Notes: a model not told the origin generated them from the sequence alone. Counted from the first letter of the stretch, positions 1 through 9,376 are shown. The stretch is DNA of 27,834 nucleotides from DASUPK01 sp036520315 (GCA_036520315.1 DATDJZ010000151.1:1-27834), one strand, 5' to 3'. A program made the numbers and translations.

Positions 1-1205
<1,205 letters not shown>

Positions 1206-1236
1206 ATTTCTGTTTCCTCCTTCTTAAGTTCCTTGG

Positions 1237-1524
1237 CTAACTGACCTTCGCCAGGACGTCTGTTTCGCGCAGGACGAGCAGCTCGTCGCCGTCGACAGTG
1301 ATCTCGGTGCCTCCGTACTTGGAGTAGAGGACCTCGTCGCCCTCGTTCACGTCGAGGGGGCGGCGCGTGCCGTCCTCCTTGACCTCTCCGTCGCCGACAG
1401 CGAGCACCTTGCCCTTCTGCGGCTTTTCCTTCGCGGTATCGGGGAGGACGATCCCGCTTGCGGTCGTCTCCTCCTCCTCGACCGCCTGCACGATCAGGCG
1501 GTCGCCGAGCGGCTTCAGCTTCAT
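1237..1524 (-). CDS. groES: GroES co-chaperonin (10 kDa)
   Basis: Lid subunit of the GroEL folding chamber, cytoplasmic heptamer. The 95-residue protein begins MKLKPLGDRLIVQ and contains the typical ASGIVLPDTAKEKPQKGKV segment (the mobile loop that contacts GroEL, about residues 20-38) and ends DELLVLRETDVLAKVS. Length matches the family (94-100). An upstream in-frame start exists, but the ATG at 1524 is chosen because it has GGAGG six bases before it and gives the canonical N-terminus; the longer reading would also run through the promoter and CIRCE. First gene of the groES-groEL operon. Confidence 0.98.
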   Translation of the reverse strand: MKLKPLGDRLIVQAVEEEETTASGIVLPDTAKEKPQKGKVLAVGDGEVKEDGTRRPLDVNEGDEVLYSKYGGTEITVDGDELLVLRETDVLAKVS

Positions 1525-1575
1525 TTCATACCTCCGTTGCTGCCTTGATTGGTCGTGGTGCGAAGTTCTGAGAAA

Positions 1576-1602
1576 TTGGCACTCTCCAGGTGAGAGTGCC
1601 AG
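1576..1602 (-). promoter_or_regulatory. CIRCE operator (HrcA binding site)
   Basis: Inverted repeat TTGGCACTC (1576-1584), nine-base spacer, GAGTGCCAG (1594-1602). The CIRCE consensus is TTAGCACTC-N9-GAGTGCTAA; the arms here match each other at 8 of 9 positions, with the core GCACTC/GAGTGC intact. It overlaps the expected transcription start of groES, the usual place for HrcA repression. HrcA is not encoded in the window. Confidence 0.93.
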
Positions 1603-1610
1603 CCGGATTG

Positions 1611-1639
1611 ATTGTAGCCAGAGACGGGCTTCGGCCCAA
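1611..1639 (-). promoter_or_regulatory. groES-groEL promoter
   Basis: On the minus strand: -35 TTGGGC (1634-1639), a 17-base spacer, and -10 TACAAT (1611-1616, five of six bases matching TATAAT). The expected start point falls at about 1604, at the edge of the CIRCE element, leaving a leader of about 80 bases before groES. Looks like a housekeeping-sigma promoter controlled by HrcA. Confidence 0.8.
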
Positions 1640-1645
1640 GCCTCC

Positions 1646-1680
1646 ATCAAACGGGTCGCGCTGACGCGCGCCCTCGCATC
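1646..1680 (+). repeat. Intergenic hairpin repeat, copy A
   Basis: A 35-base element beginning ATCAAACGGGT and ending CCCTCGCATC. It can fold as outer GGG/CCC, a bulged T, a C-G pair, GCGC/GCGC, and loop TGAC. It is one of three related copies in the window (others at 16920-16954 and 15638-15681). It lies 6 bases beyond the stop codon of the SRPBCC gene and just upstream of the groES promoter. Too GC-rich and without a T-tract, so not a standard intrinsic terminator. Confidence 0.75.
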
Positions 1681-1686
1681 TACTCG

Positions 1687-2160
1687 CTAGTCGAGTGCCA
1701 GGAGCGGGGTGCCGAGAAGCCTTGCGAGGCCGCGGCCGCCGTTTCGCATGACGTAGTCGTGGTTGACGGCGAAGATGGGCCGCGCCACGGGGGATAGCAG
1801 GTTCATCCAGGCTCTCGTCGTGCGCACGTTCCACTCGTAGAGGACGGCGGTGACCCCGTCCCGCTCGAAGAGGCGCCAGCGGCCGATGCCGGCCAGCTCG
1901 CCGCTGGCGTCGCCCTCCAGCAGGTGCGGCCGCGCGACTCTCGTGGTTCGCACGAAGAACTCGAGCCGGTAGGGCAGCTTGGACTTCCAGACGTAGCGGC
2001 CGTACTGGCCGACGCCACTCTCATCGCCCTCCTCGAGTTTGTCGGCCTCCAGGACGCCCTTCCACCATTCCGGCCAGCGCTCGGAGTCGTAGATCGCATC
2101 CCAGACCCGCTCGCGATCGGCCTCCAGCAACCAGGTGGTGAGGAACCGGTACTCGGCCAT
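1687..2160 (-). CDS. SRPBCC (START-like) family protein, polyketide cyclase/dehydrase type
   Basis: 157 residues with the pattern of the START/Bet v1-like fold: N-terminal strand YRFLTTWLLEADRERVWDAI, then SERWPEWWKGV (the Trp-rich stretch after the first helix that is frequent in Polyketide_cyc2 members), a central sheet, and a C-terminal helix around residues 120-150. Such proteins bind hydrophobic ligands or lipids in a deep pocket; the ligand here cannot be read from sequence. It is last in the run of minus-strand genes after the ASCH gene (34-base gap). No clear ribosome binding site precedes the ATG. A TAnnnT element at 2168-2173, seven bases before the ATG, suggests its own leaderless transcript. 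Confidence 0.8.
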   Translation of the reverse strand: MAEYRFLTTWLLEADRERVWDAIYDSERWPEWWKGVLEADKLEEGDESGVGQYGRYVWKSKLPYRLEFFVRTTRVARPHLLEGDASGELAGIGRWRLFERDGVTAVLYEWNVRTTRAWMNLLSPVARPIFAVNHDYVMRNGGRGLARLLGTPLLALD

Positions 2161-2167
2161 CGCTTGG

Positions 2168-2173
2168 AACCTA
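2168..2173 (-). promoter_or_regulatory. Possible -10 of a leaderless promoter for the SRPBCC gene
   Basis: Minus-strand TAGGTT fits the actinobacterial TAnnnT -10 pattern and ends seven bases before the ATG at 2160, so transcription would begin at the start codon. No convincing -35 was found. Weak on its own. Confidence 0.3.
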
Positions 2174-2194
2174 CGAGTCGGCGAGCCGCCGGGT

Positions 2195-2599
2195 TCAGTT
2201 GCGGGACGGCGCCTCGCCGTTCCCGAACTGAGTCGAGGGCCGCTCGACGATCTGGGAGAAGCGGATCACCGTGACCGTGTCGTCGTCGCCGACCGGCCGC
2301 GTATAGATCTTCTGCAGGAAATCCACCGTCTCCTCGCGGCGACGGAACTCGGGGTTGTCGTGCTCGATGTCGCGCGGGGAGAGCTCTTCGACCTTCTTCA
2401 CCTCGACGTCGTCGATCACCGCCGCGAAGATCTTCTCCCGCGGCTGGTGGCTGTAGCCGATCGTGATCCAGACGACCTGGCCGCGCTTGTACTTGCGGGA
2501 TTTGTCCCCGAGGCGGATCGTGGCGGTCTTGCGGCCGCTGCGCAGTTGATCGACGAAGACCGGCGAGTAGAAGTTGAGGACGTAAAGAGCGGAGTTCAC
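2195..2599 (-). CDS. ASCH domain protein
   Basis: 134 residues, almost entirely one ASCH domain, a PUA-like beta-barrel fold thought to bind RNA or nucleotides. The N-terminal FYSPVFVDQLRSGRKTATIR carries the family's G-x-K-x-x-x-x-R signature (GRKTATIR, about residues 22-29), followed by GQVVWITIGY and a strand-rich segment with a FAAVIDDVEVKKVEEL stretch typical of these folds. Starts with GTG at 2599, with a weak AGG about nine bases before it. It follows the isoaspartate methyltransferase gene by 15 bases, so probably in the same transcript. No catalytic assignment can be made; some small ASCH proteins are N4-acetylcytidine amidohydrolases, but that is not shown here. Confidence 0.82.
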   Translation of the reverse strand: MNSALYVLNFYSPVFVDQLRSGRKTATIRLGDKSRKYKRGQVVWITIGYSHQPREKIFAAVIDDVEVKKVEELSPRDIEHDNPEFRRREETVDFLQKIYTRPVGDDDTVTVIRFSQIVERPSTQFGNGEAPSRN

Positions 2600-2614
2600 G
2601 GCGCCGAGCCTACT

Positions 2615-3280
2615 TCAGTCCGGCGGGGTGAAGCCTTCGGCGCCGATCAGGGGGACGAACCGGCACGGGCCGATCGTCTCCTGGCGAAGATCGCCGTTCT
2701 CGCGGATGAAGGCGGTGAGCAGGTCGGCGGACCCAGTCGCGATCGGTACGACCAGCCGGCCGTCGGGCGCAAGCTCGGCGAGCATGCTGTGCGGTGCCTC
2801 CGGCGACGCGGCATGGACGGCGATAGCGTCATACGGCGCACTCTTGGGATGGCCGCGGCTGCCATCACCGACGATGACCTCGACGTTGTCGATGCCGAGC
2901 TCCTCGAGCCGTTCGCGGGCCCACTCTCCGAGCTCGGGTATGCGCTCGACGCTCACCACGTGGTCCGCCAGTTGCGAGAGCACCGCAGCCGAGTAGCCGG
3001 AGCCGGTGCCGATCTCGAGCACCTTCTCCTCTCCCTCCAGATTCAGGGCCTGGCAGATCGCGGCGACGACCCACGGCTGGGAGATCGTCTGCTCATGGCC
3101 GATCGGCAGCGCCGAATCGTTGTACGCGCTCCGGCGAACGCCCTCCGGGACGAAGTGCTCGCGAGGCACCGCTCCCATCGCAGCGAGGACCCGCTCGTCA
3201 GAGATGCCGCGCCGGCGCAGCTGCCGCTCCACCATCGAGGCCCGCTGTCCAGCGAAATCAGGGTCGCTCCGGAGAGACAC
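2615..3280 (-). CDS. pcm: Protein-L-isoaspartate O-methyltransferase
   Basis: SAM-dependent enzyme that methylates L-isoaspartyl residues in aged proteins so that they can revert to aspartate; cytoplasmic repair enzyme. 221 residues, usual length. Seen: LPIGHEQTISQPWVVA (residues 58-73), the family signature for isoaspartyl substrate binding; SAM motif I VLEIGTGSGYSAAV (87-100); an acidic residue after strand beta-2 (VSVERIPE); motif II-like PYDAIAVHAA. The GTG start at 3280 directly abuts the TGA stop of the Crp/Fnr gene (TGA then GTG with no gap), so translation is probably coupled. Context with DNA repair genes upstream suggests a damage-repair operon, but that is inference. Confidence 0.95.
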   Translation of the reverse strand: MSLRSDPDFAGQRASMVERQLRRRGISDERVLAAMGAVPREHFVPEGVRRSAYNDSALPIGHEQTISQPWVVAAICQALNLEGEEKVLEIGTGSGYSAAVLSQLADHVVSVERIPELGEWARERLEELGIDNVEVIVGDGSRGHPKSAPYDAIAVHAASPEAPHSMLAELAPDGRLVVPIATGSADLLTAFIRENGDLRQETIGPCRFVPLIGAEGFTPPD

Positions 3281-3979
3281 TCAAAAAATGTAGGCGTCGA
3301 GCCGCTCGGGCTCGATCACGGTGACCCGGCCGCGACCGACTTGGACCACGCCCGCTCTCTCCAGCGTGGCGAGGAAGCGGCTGACGCTCTCGCGCGATGT
3401 TCCTGCCATCTGGGCGAGGTCCGACTGGCGCAGCCGGATCGTCACCCCGTCCTTGACGATCGGCGTGATCGCCTCCTCGGCGAGCAGCTGGTTGAGGACG
3501 CCGGCGACCCGGCTGGGAACGGTCTGGAACGACTGCCGCGCAATCCGCTCGTTCGCCTCGCGCAGGCGCCGGGTCAGGGCGACGACGAGCTTCTCCGCCA
3601 TCTCGGGGTGGGAGCGAATCAGGCTGCGCATGTCGGTCGCGGGGAGCGCCAGCAGCTCGGTGTTCTCCGCCGTCTCCACGCTGGCCGAACGGCGCTCCCC
3701 GTCGAGCATCGCGAGCTCGCCGAAGATCGCACCCGGGCCGAGCGTCGCCAGCGTGATCACGCGACCGTCGGAATGCTGGCGCGTGACCCGGCAGCTGCCC
3801 CGGCTGACGATGTAGCAGGCATCCCCTGGGTCACCCTCGTGGAAGACCCTCGTCTCGCCCGGGTAGCTGCGCGGGATCGCTACCTGAGCGACCCGGTCGA
3901 GCTCCTCGGGCGAGAGCTCCGAGAACAAAGGCACGGTCCCGAGGAGCCCGACGATCTCAGCTCTCGCTCCGCTCTCCAT
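3281..3979 (-). CDS. Crp/Fnr family transcriptional regulator
   Basis: About 232 residues. N-terminal cyclic-nucleotide-binding beta-roll: GDPGDACYIVSRGSCRV and the phosphate-binding cassette IFGELAMLDGERRSASVE near residues 85-102, which keeps the Gly-Glu and Arg-Ser positions that contact cAMP in E. coli CRP. A long dimer helix follows (about 115-150), then a winged helix-turn-helix with the recognition segment MAGTSRESVSRFLATLERAG (about 191-210). Similar in layout to mycobacterial Crp (Rv3676). No cysteine cluster for iron-sulfur, so not an Fnr-type oxygen sensor. Start: GTG at 3985 and ATG at 3979 are both in frame; the ATG is chosen because AGGAG lies five bases before it. It follows nei by 23 bases and abuts pcm, so it is in the lhr-nei operon. 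Its targets are unknown. Confidence 0.92.
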   Translation of the reverse strand: MESGARAEIVGLLGTVPLFSELSPEELDRVAQVAIPRSYPGETRVFHEGDPGDACYIVSRGSCRVTRQHSDGRVITLATLGPGAIFGELAMLDGERRSASVETAENTELLALPATDMRSLIRSHPEMAEKLVVALTRRLREANERIARQSFQTVPSRVAGVLNQLLAEEAITPIVKDGVTIRLRQSDLAQMAGTSRESVSRFLATLERAGVVQVGRGRVTVIEPERLDAYIF

Positions 3980-4002
3980 ACCCACTCCTGATTATCGCGG
4001 GT

Positions 4003-4773
4003 TCACCGCGTTTGGCAGCCCGGGCACCAGTAGGTGGTCCGCGCGCCGTCGCCCTGCGCCTGCGAGCTGATCGGAGTGCCGCAACGGGGGCAGGGCTGTC
4101 CCGTCCGCCGATAGATCCGCTTCGGCTGGCGACCGGACTCGACCGCCTCCAGCATGAGCTCGCGCGTCGCGCACAACACCTCCTCGAGCTCACCGTCATC
4201 GAGCGACTCGAGGCGACGCCGAGGATCCACCTGCGCGGCCCAGCAGCCCTCGGACTTGAAGATGTTTCCGACTCCGGCGACCAGCCTCTGCCCGAGCAGC
4301 GCCGCACCGAGCTCGATCTGTGGATTCGTCCCGCGCATCCTGGAGATGGCGACCGCCGGCTCGAAGTCCTCCGCGAGGATGTCTGGACCCAGGCGCACCA
4401 GCCGCGGGTCCCGAAGGAGGCGTCCTCGCCTGCCGATCCGCATGAACGATCCCCCGAAGTTGACCGCCTCGGCATCGTCCGAGGCGAGCGCGATCCAGGC
4501 CTGTGATGCCGGGCGGCGCCAGGCCTGTCCCCGCCGATAGAGGTGCCATCCGCCGCGCATGCCGAGATGGCTGTGCAGCATCAAATCGTCCTCGAAGTAC
4601 AGAAGGAGGTGCTTGCCGCGGCTCTCGGCCCGCTCGAGCACCAGGCCGTCGATGGAAGACGTCGCGAGGCCCTCGGGCCGTCGCGGCCCAGGTGTCCTGA
4701 CCGAGACTGCCTTACCCGCCAGGGCGCCCTCGATTCCCCGTGCCATGCGGAGGATCGAGTCGCCCTCAGCCAT
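4003..4773 (-). CDS. Fpg/Nei family DNA glycosylase (Nei2-like) with Ala at the catalytic N-terminus
   Basis: Base-excision repair glycosylase/AP lyase family for oxidised bases, 256 residues. Seen: N-terminal MAEGD where the family has MPEGD; the invariant Glu3; Lys54 in the SRGKHLLLYF hairpin; helix-two-turn-helix around GQRLVAGVGNIFKSEG with Asn170; and a C-terminal zinc finger (Cys228, Cys231, Cys250, Cys253) with the DNA-contacting Arg245 in RTTYWCPGC. The catalytic residue of the family is the Pro left at the N-terminus after Met removal; here the codon is GCT (Ala). The human paralogue NEIL3 uses Val there, so Ala may still serve as an amine nucleophile, probably with altered lyase activity. 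The lhr stop codon lies 3 bases upstream in the same frame, and a lhr-nei neighbourhood is also known in mycobacteria. Confidence 0.93.
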   Translation of the reverse strand: MAEGDSILRMARGIEGALAGKAVSVRTPGPRRPEGLATSSIDGLVLERAESRGKHLLLYFEDDLMLHSHLGMRGGWHLYRRGQAWRRPASQAWIALASDDAEAVNFGGSFMRIGRRGRLLRDPRLVRLGPDILAEDFEPAVAISRMRGTNPQIELGAALLGQRLVAGVGNIFKSEGCWAAQVDPRRRLESLDDGELEEVLCATRELMLEAVESGRQPKRIYRRTGQPCPRCGTPISSQAQGDGARTTYWCPGCQTR

Positions 4774-4776
4774 ACC

Positions 4777-7700
4777 TCAAGCGACGAGCCGGCGCGGCTG
4801 CCGGCGGAAGCCGGCCTCGATCAGCGCGGCCTCCATGCCGGACCCGATCACGGGCTCGCCGTCGACCCGCTCGATCGCCAGCTTCTCGATCTGGCCCGCC
4901 TGAGCCGCCTCGGCGAGCGCCCCAAGGCACTCGATGAACTCGCCGTCGGGGAGCTTCTCGAGACGGAGAATTCCCTTGCCGCCCCGCTCCACGTAGAGCA
5001 GCGGCTCGCCGTCGCGCAGCAGCACATAGGCGCCGGCGGTCCGGGCGGGACGCCGCTGGCCCTCGAGTTTCGGCCAGGAGAGGGTCGCTCCATACGGATT
5101 GGCCGGATCGGTCGCCGCGAGGACCTGCAGCGAGCCCTCCGCCCGCGGCAGGCTGCGCAGCCGCTCGACAGCGCCCGGCAGTGCGAATTGGGCTCCGCCC
5201 AGCCCCTCGACGAAGTAGCCACGCCGCGCCGTACCCAGCAGCTCGAGGTTCTGAAGCTCGCCGTAGATCGAGGCGAAGCCGCCCGGGATGCTCTCGGCGA
5301 TCGCCGTCTCGCGGGTGACGATGCCGTGCCGCTCGAGCATCAGCTCGGCGAGGGCCCGCATCCTGGGGCCGGCGGACGGCGCCTCGGCGAAGAGCGGCGC
5401 GGTCAGCGACCAGCGGCCGAGCACCGTCCCCGATGCGGCCGCGCGACGTCGCGCGAATCGACGGCCGCCCCGTTCACTGCGCTGGGCCGCTCGGAGGCGG
5501 GGAGCCCGCAATGGAGCGAAGGCGTCGTTGGTCACCTCGCCGGACCAGGCCAGGTCCCAGAGCGCCTCATGCAGCTCCTCGGCCGACCCGTCGAGGTCCA
5601 GCAGGTCGAGCCAGAAGCAGGGGCCCTGCGCGAGCCGTTCCCGGATCGCGTCGTGGATCTCGCCCTCGGGCCGGTCGAGCTTTGCGTTTCCCGGCGGTGG
5701 CCCGGCGAGCCTGACGTCCTCGCGGAAGTAGAGGGCGACCTTGCCGTCGTTGCGGCCGAGGGCCCCCGCTCCGACCCAGACCAGCTCCCCGCTCGTGCAG
5801 AGCTCGTCCAGCCAGGTCGGGCTGTATTCGCCGAGCCTCCGCGGCAGCACGGCACGCTCCCAGGTCTTCGGGGTGAGGGCGACTCCCTGCAGGGAGACCA
5901 GGGCCTCGCGCAGGCGGTCGGGCCCGGCGCCGGCGCGGCCGTGGGCGTCGACGTTCTGCCAGCTCGGCAGGAAGCGGGCCAGCTCGCGCTGGTCCGTCGC
6001 CTCGACCTCCTGGCGCAGCCGCGCGAGGCTGGCCCGGCGCAGCCGCCGCAGCACGTCGGCCTCGCACCACTCGCGGGAGGAGCCCCCGGGAAGCAGCTCT
6101 CCTCGAACCACCCCTCCCGAGCGCTCCAGCTCCTTCAGCGCCGAGCTCGGGTCGACGCCGTAGCGATCGGCGAGCTGACGCGTGGGGAAGGGGACGTGGG
6201 TGCCCGCGTAGCGCCTGACGACTGAGACGAGGGCGTCCTCGACGGGCTCGAGGAAGCTCTCGGGCAGACCGGCCGGAGGCGGCACGCCGAGCGCGTCCCG
6301 GTAGAGGCCCGCGTCCTCCGCTGCGATGTAGCGCTCCTCTCCGGCGATCCTGACCACGGCGGCCCGGCGCTCCTTGACCAGCTTGTCGAGCATCGACTTG
6401 GCCGAGTAGCCCTCCTCGACGCGCCGCTCGCACTCCTCCTCGGTCAGGTCTCCGAGGCGGCGGAGGATCTGCTGGAGGCCGTCGCGGTCCTTCGCCCGGC
6501 CCGCCTCGGTCAGGTGCTGGAGTTGCTCCGCGACCTCGTCCAGCGCCTCCGGATCGATCAGCTCCCGGAGCTCCTCCTGGCCGAGCAGCTCTGCGAGCAG
6601 GTCGCGGTCCAGAGCGAGCGCGGCGGCGCGGCGCTCCGCGTTCGGCGTGTCGCCCTCGTACATGTAGGTGGCGACGTAGTCGAAGAGCAGCGAAGAGGCG
6701 AAGGGCGATGCCGTCGGAGTCTCGACCTCGACCATCGTGATCTTGCGAGAGTGCAGGTCTCTGAGGAGGTCCTTGAGAGACGGGAGGTCGAGGACGTCTC
6801 GCATCACCTCGCGATAGGTCTCGAGGATCACCGGGAAGCGGGGGAAGTCGCGGGCGACCTCGAGCAGGCTCTGGGACTTGAGCCGCTGCTGCCAGAGAGG
6901 GGTGCGCTTGCCGGGCCAGGCGCGCGGGATGAGCAGGGAACGCGCCGCGTTCTCGCGGAAGCGGGCACCGAACAGGGCCGATCCGGAGAGCTCCCGGATC
7001 ACCAGATCCTCGATCTCCTCGGGCTCGATCATCACCATGTCCGCCGGCGGCGGCTCGTCGGCGTCGGGCAGGTGGATGACGATGCCGTCGTCGGACCAGA
7101 TCGCATCGGCCTCCAGGTCCTGCTCATCGCGGATCTTGGCCGAGAGGGCCAGGCCCCAGGCGGCATGAACCCGGCCGCCCCACGGGGAGAGCACGCAGAG
7201 GCGCCAATCGCCGATCTCGTCCCGGAAGCGCTCGACCACGATCGCCTCATCGGAGGGGACAACCCGCGTAGCGGCCTGCTGCTCGGTCAGGTAGTTGACG
7301 AGGTTCTGGGCGGCGAGTTTGTCGAGGTCGTTCTCCTCAGCGAGCTTGTCCGGAGAGGCGTTGACCGCCTCGCGGGAGAAGGCGCCGATCGCCTTGCCCA
7401 GCTCGGCCGGACGCCCGATCCCGTCGCCGCGCCAGAAGGGGACCGCGCCGGGAGTGCCGGGTGCCGGGGTGACGATCACCCGGTCGCGGGTGATCTCCTC
7501 GATCCGCCAGGTGCTCGCGCCGAGCAGGAAGGTCTGGCCGGGCCTGGCCTCGTAGACCATCTCCTCATCGAGCTCGCCGACCCGCCGGCCGTCGGGCAGG
7601 TGGACCCCGTAGAGGCCCCGGTCGGGGATCGTTCCGGCGTTCGCGACGGCGAGCTGGCGTGCGCCGGGGCGGCCGCGCATCTTCCCGTTGGTGCGGTCCC

Positions 7701-9330
7701 AGACGATTCGCGGCCGCAGCTCGGCGAAGCGCTCCGAGGGGTAGCGGCCGTCGAGCATGTCGAGCACGTTCTCGAGCTGCTCGCGCGAGAGCTCGGCGAA
7801 GGGCTGGGCCGAGCGAACCAGCTTCTCCACGTCATCGATCTCCCACTCGTCGAGCGCGGCCATCGACACCAGGTGCTGCGCGAGCACGTCGATGGGGTTC
7901 TGCGGGATCACGGTCTCCTCGATCTCACCGGTGCGCATCCGGCGGGCGACGACGGCGCACTCGAGCAGGTCAGCCCGGAACTTGGGGAAGATTCGCCCCT
8001 TCGAGACCTCGCCCAGGGTGTGCCCGGCACGCCCGACCCGCTGGAGCCCACGGGTCACCGACTTCGGCGACTCCACCTGGATGACCAGGTCGACGGCTCC
8101 CATGTCGATGCCGAGCTCGAGCGAGGAGGTGGCCACCAGACACGGCAGCTCGCCGGACTTGAGCAGCTCCTCGACCAGCGCCCGCTCCTCGTGCGAGAGG
8201 GAGCCGTGGTGGGCCCGAGCGATCTCGGGCGGCGCCTTGTCGCCATTCTTGGTGTTCCCGGCGTGCTCGGTGGCGGGCAGCTCCTCCTCGAGCTCGTCAT
8301 TGTGCATCTCGTTGAGGCGCTTGGCGATCCGTTCGGCTGCGCGTCGGTTGTTGACGAAGACGATGGTCGAGTTGTGCTCGCGGACGAGCCGGAGCAGCTC
8401 GGGATAGATCGCCGGCCAGATCGAGCGGGTGTTGGTGGCGGGGTCGAGCGAGGCCTCGATCGGTCCCGGGTCGATGCGCTCCGGGGAATGCTCGAGGTTC
8501 TGGGGCGGGGTCTTGCCGGTGTCGGCACCGTCGCGGCGCTTGTTGTCGAGCGGGCTCGGCTCGACCATGTCCTCGACCGGTACGACGATCTCGAGGTCGA
8601 GCTGCTTGGGCTCCGAGGCGTCGACGACCTCGCACTCCCTCCCCGCTCCCACGAGGAAGTCGCCGATCCGCTCCAGCGGCCGCTGCGTGGCGGAGAGCCC
8701 GATGCGCTGTATCGGCTTCGGGCCGGCCTCTGGATCATCGGCCAGCTCCGGCTGCTCTGCCGTTCGGCCTGCCAGGTGGTCGAGGCGCTCGAGGGTCAGC
8801 GCCAGGTGTGAGCCGCGCTTCGACGGCGCCACGGCGTGGATCTCGTCGACGATCACGGCTTCGACACCGGTGAGGATCTCCCGGGCCTGGGAGCTGATCA
8901 TCAGATAGAGCGACTCGGGGGTGGTGATCAGGATGTCGGGCGGTTCCCGGCGCATGGCGCGGCGCTCGGATTGGGGGGTGTCGCCTGTGCGCAGCGCCAC
9001 CGAGATCGGGGCGCCGATCCCCTGGAGCGGCGCCCGCAGGTTGCGCTCGATGTCGTAGGAGAGCGCCTTGAGCGGCGAGACGTAGACGATTCGCACCCCC
9101 GAGCCGAGCCGCTCGGGCTCTCGAGCGAGGCGATCGATGCCCCAGAGGAAGGCCGCGAGCGTCTTTCCCGAGCCGGTTGGGGCGCAGATCAGCGTGTGCG
9201 CACCAGAGGCGATCGCGGGCCAGCCCGCCGCCTGGGCGGGCGTGGGTGCCTCGAATGAAGCCTGGAACCACTTGCTGACGGGCTGCGAGAAGGGCTCCAG
9301 GGGTGACTTCTGGGTCGCGGACGTACTCAT
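4777..9330 (-). CDS. lhr: Lhr, large ATP-dependent superfamily 2 DNA helicase
   Basis: About 1517 residues, the full length of bacterial Lhr (E. coli about 1538). 3'-to-5' translocase that unwinds RNA:DNA hybrids in DNA repair, cytoplasmic. Seen: Walker A APTGSGKTL (about residue 50), SPLKALSYDIERNL (motif Ia), TTPESLYLM (Ib), DEIH box (162-165) in VDEIHAVAPSKRGSH, SAT (213-215), then the second RecA-like domain with VFVNNRRAAERIAKRLNE, HHGSLSHEER, ATSSLELGIDMG and motif VI LQRVGRAGH (about 429-437). The winged-helix and beta-barrel Lhr core follows, then a long C-terminal domain. A charged low-complexity insert sits between the two RecA folds (about 260-300). Start: ATG at 9330 preferred; an in-frame TTG is at 9336. 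Heads the operon lhr-nei-crp-pcm-ASCH. Confidence 0.97.
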   Translation of the reverse strand: MSTSATQKSPLEPFSQPVSKWFQASFEAPTPAQAAGWPAIASGAHTLICAPTGSGKTLAAFLWGIDRLAREPERLGSGVRIVYVSPLKALSYDIERNLRAPLQGIGAPISVALRTGDTPQSERRAMRREPPDILITTPESLYLMISSQAREILTGVEAVIVDEIHAVAPSKRGSHLALTLERLDHLAGRTAEQPELADDPEAGPKPIQRIGLSATQRPLERIGDFLVGAGRECEVVDASEPKQLDLEIVVPVEDMVEPSPLDNKRRDGADTGKTPPQNLEHSPERIDPGPIEASLDPATNTRSIWPAIYPELLRLVREHNSTIVFVNNRRAAERIAKRLNEMHNDELEEELPATEHAGNTKNGDKAPPEIARAHHGSLSHEERALVEELLKSGELPCLVATSSLELGIDMGAVDLVIQVESPKSVTRGLQRVGRAGHTLGEVSKGRIFPKFRADLLECAVVARRMRTGEIEETVIPQNPIDVLAQHLVSMAALDEWEIDDVEKLVRSAQPFAELSREQLENVLDMLDGRYPSERFAELRPRIVWDRTNGKMRGRPGARQLAVANAGTIPDRGLYGVHLPDGRRVGELDEEMVYEARPGQTFLLGASTWRIEEITRDRVIVTPAPGTPGAVPFWRGDGIGRPAELGKAIGAFSREAVNASPDKLAEENDLDKLAAQNLVNYLTEQQAATRVVPSDEAIVVERFRDEIGDWRLCVLSPWGGRVHAAWGLALSAKIRDEQDLEADAIWSDDGIVIHLPDADEPPPADMVMIEPEEIEDLVIRELSGSALFGARFRENAARSLLIPRAWPGKRTPLWQQRLKSQSLLEVARDFPRFPVILETYREVMRDVLDLPSLKDLLRDLHSRKITMVEVETPTASPFASSLLFDYVATYMYEGDTPNAERRAAALALDRDLLAELLGQEELRELIDPEALDEVAEQLQHLTEAGRAKDRDGLQQILRRLGDLTEEECERRVEEGYSAKSMLDKLVKERRAAVVRIAGEERYIAAEDAGLYRDALGVPPPAGLPESFLEPVEDALVSVVRRYAGTHVPFPTRQLADRYGVDPSSALKELERSGGVVRGELLPGGSSREWCEADVLRRLRRASLARLRQEVEATDQRELARFLPSWQNVDAHGRAGAGPDRLREALVSLQGVALTPKTWERAVLPRRLGEYSPTWLDELCTSGELVWVGAGALGRNDGKVALYFREDVRLAGPPPGNAKLDRPEGEIHDAIRERLAQGPCFWLDLLDLDGSAEELHEALWDLAWSGEVTNDAFAPLRAPRLRAAQRSERGGRRFARRRAAASGTVLGRWSLTAPLFAEAPSAGPRMRALAELMLERHGIVTRETAIAESIPGGFASIYGELQNLELLGTARRGYFVEGLGGAQFALPGAVERLRSLPRAEGSLQVLAATDPANPYGATLSWPKLEGQRRPARTAGAYVLLRDGEPLLYVERGGKGILRLEKLPDGEFIECLGALAEAAQAGQIEKLAIERVDGEPVIGSGMEAALIEAGFRRQPRRLVA

Positions 9331-9334
9331 GGCC

Positions 9335-9376
9335 AACCTACTGACCTTACCGACCGCGGTACACGGCCTTACCGAC
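9335..9376 (-). promoter_or_regulatory. Probable lhr promoter region with tandem GTCGGTAAGG motifs
   Basis: On the minus strand GTCGGTAAGG occurs at 9367-9376 and again at 9345-9354, exactly 22 bp (two helical turns) apart; a close variant, GTCGGAAAGG, lies another 22 bp upstream (9389-9398). A -10-like TAGGTT is at 9335-9340, just before the ATG. The distal copy, extended as CTGTCGGTA, matches the actinobacterial RecA-NDp motif (TTGTCRGTG-N8-TAnnnT) at seven of nine positions and has TA at the right distance. The proximal copy matches six of nine, with a spacer one base short. Candidate PafBC-controlled promoter. Confidence 0.55.

Noticed and set aside
1367..1690. Small peptide coded by repeat copy A and its surroundings
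   Set aside because: Copies A and B encode similar peptides on the plus strand, but copy C breaks the frame and the conservation follows base pairing, not codons.
2135..9258. Long plus-strand open frames (up to 765 residues) opposite lhr, nei, crp and pcm
   Set aside because: They are antisense to genes with clear family motifs; GC-rich third positions keep the opposite frames open. Their translations are low-complexity (Arg, Asp, Leu, Gly-rich) and match no family.
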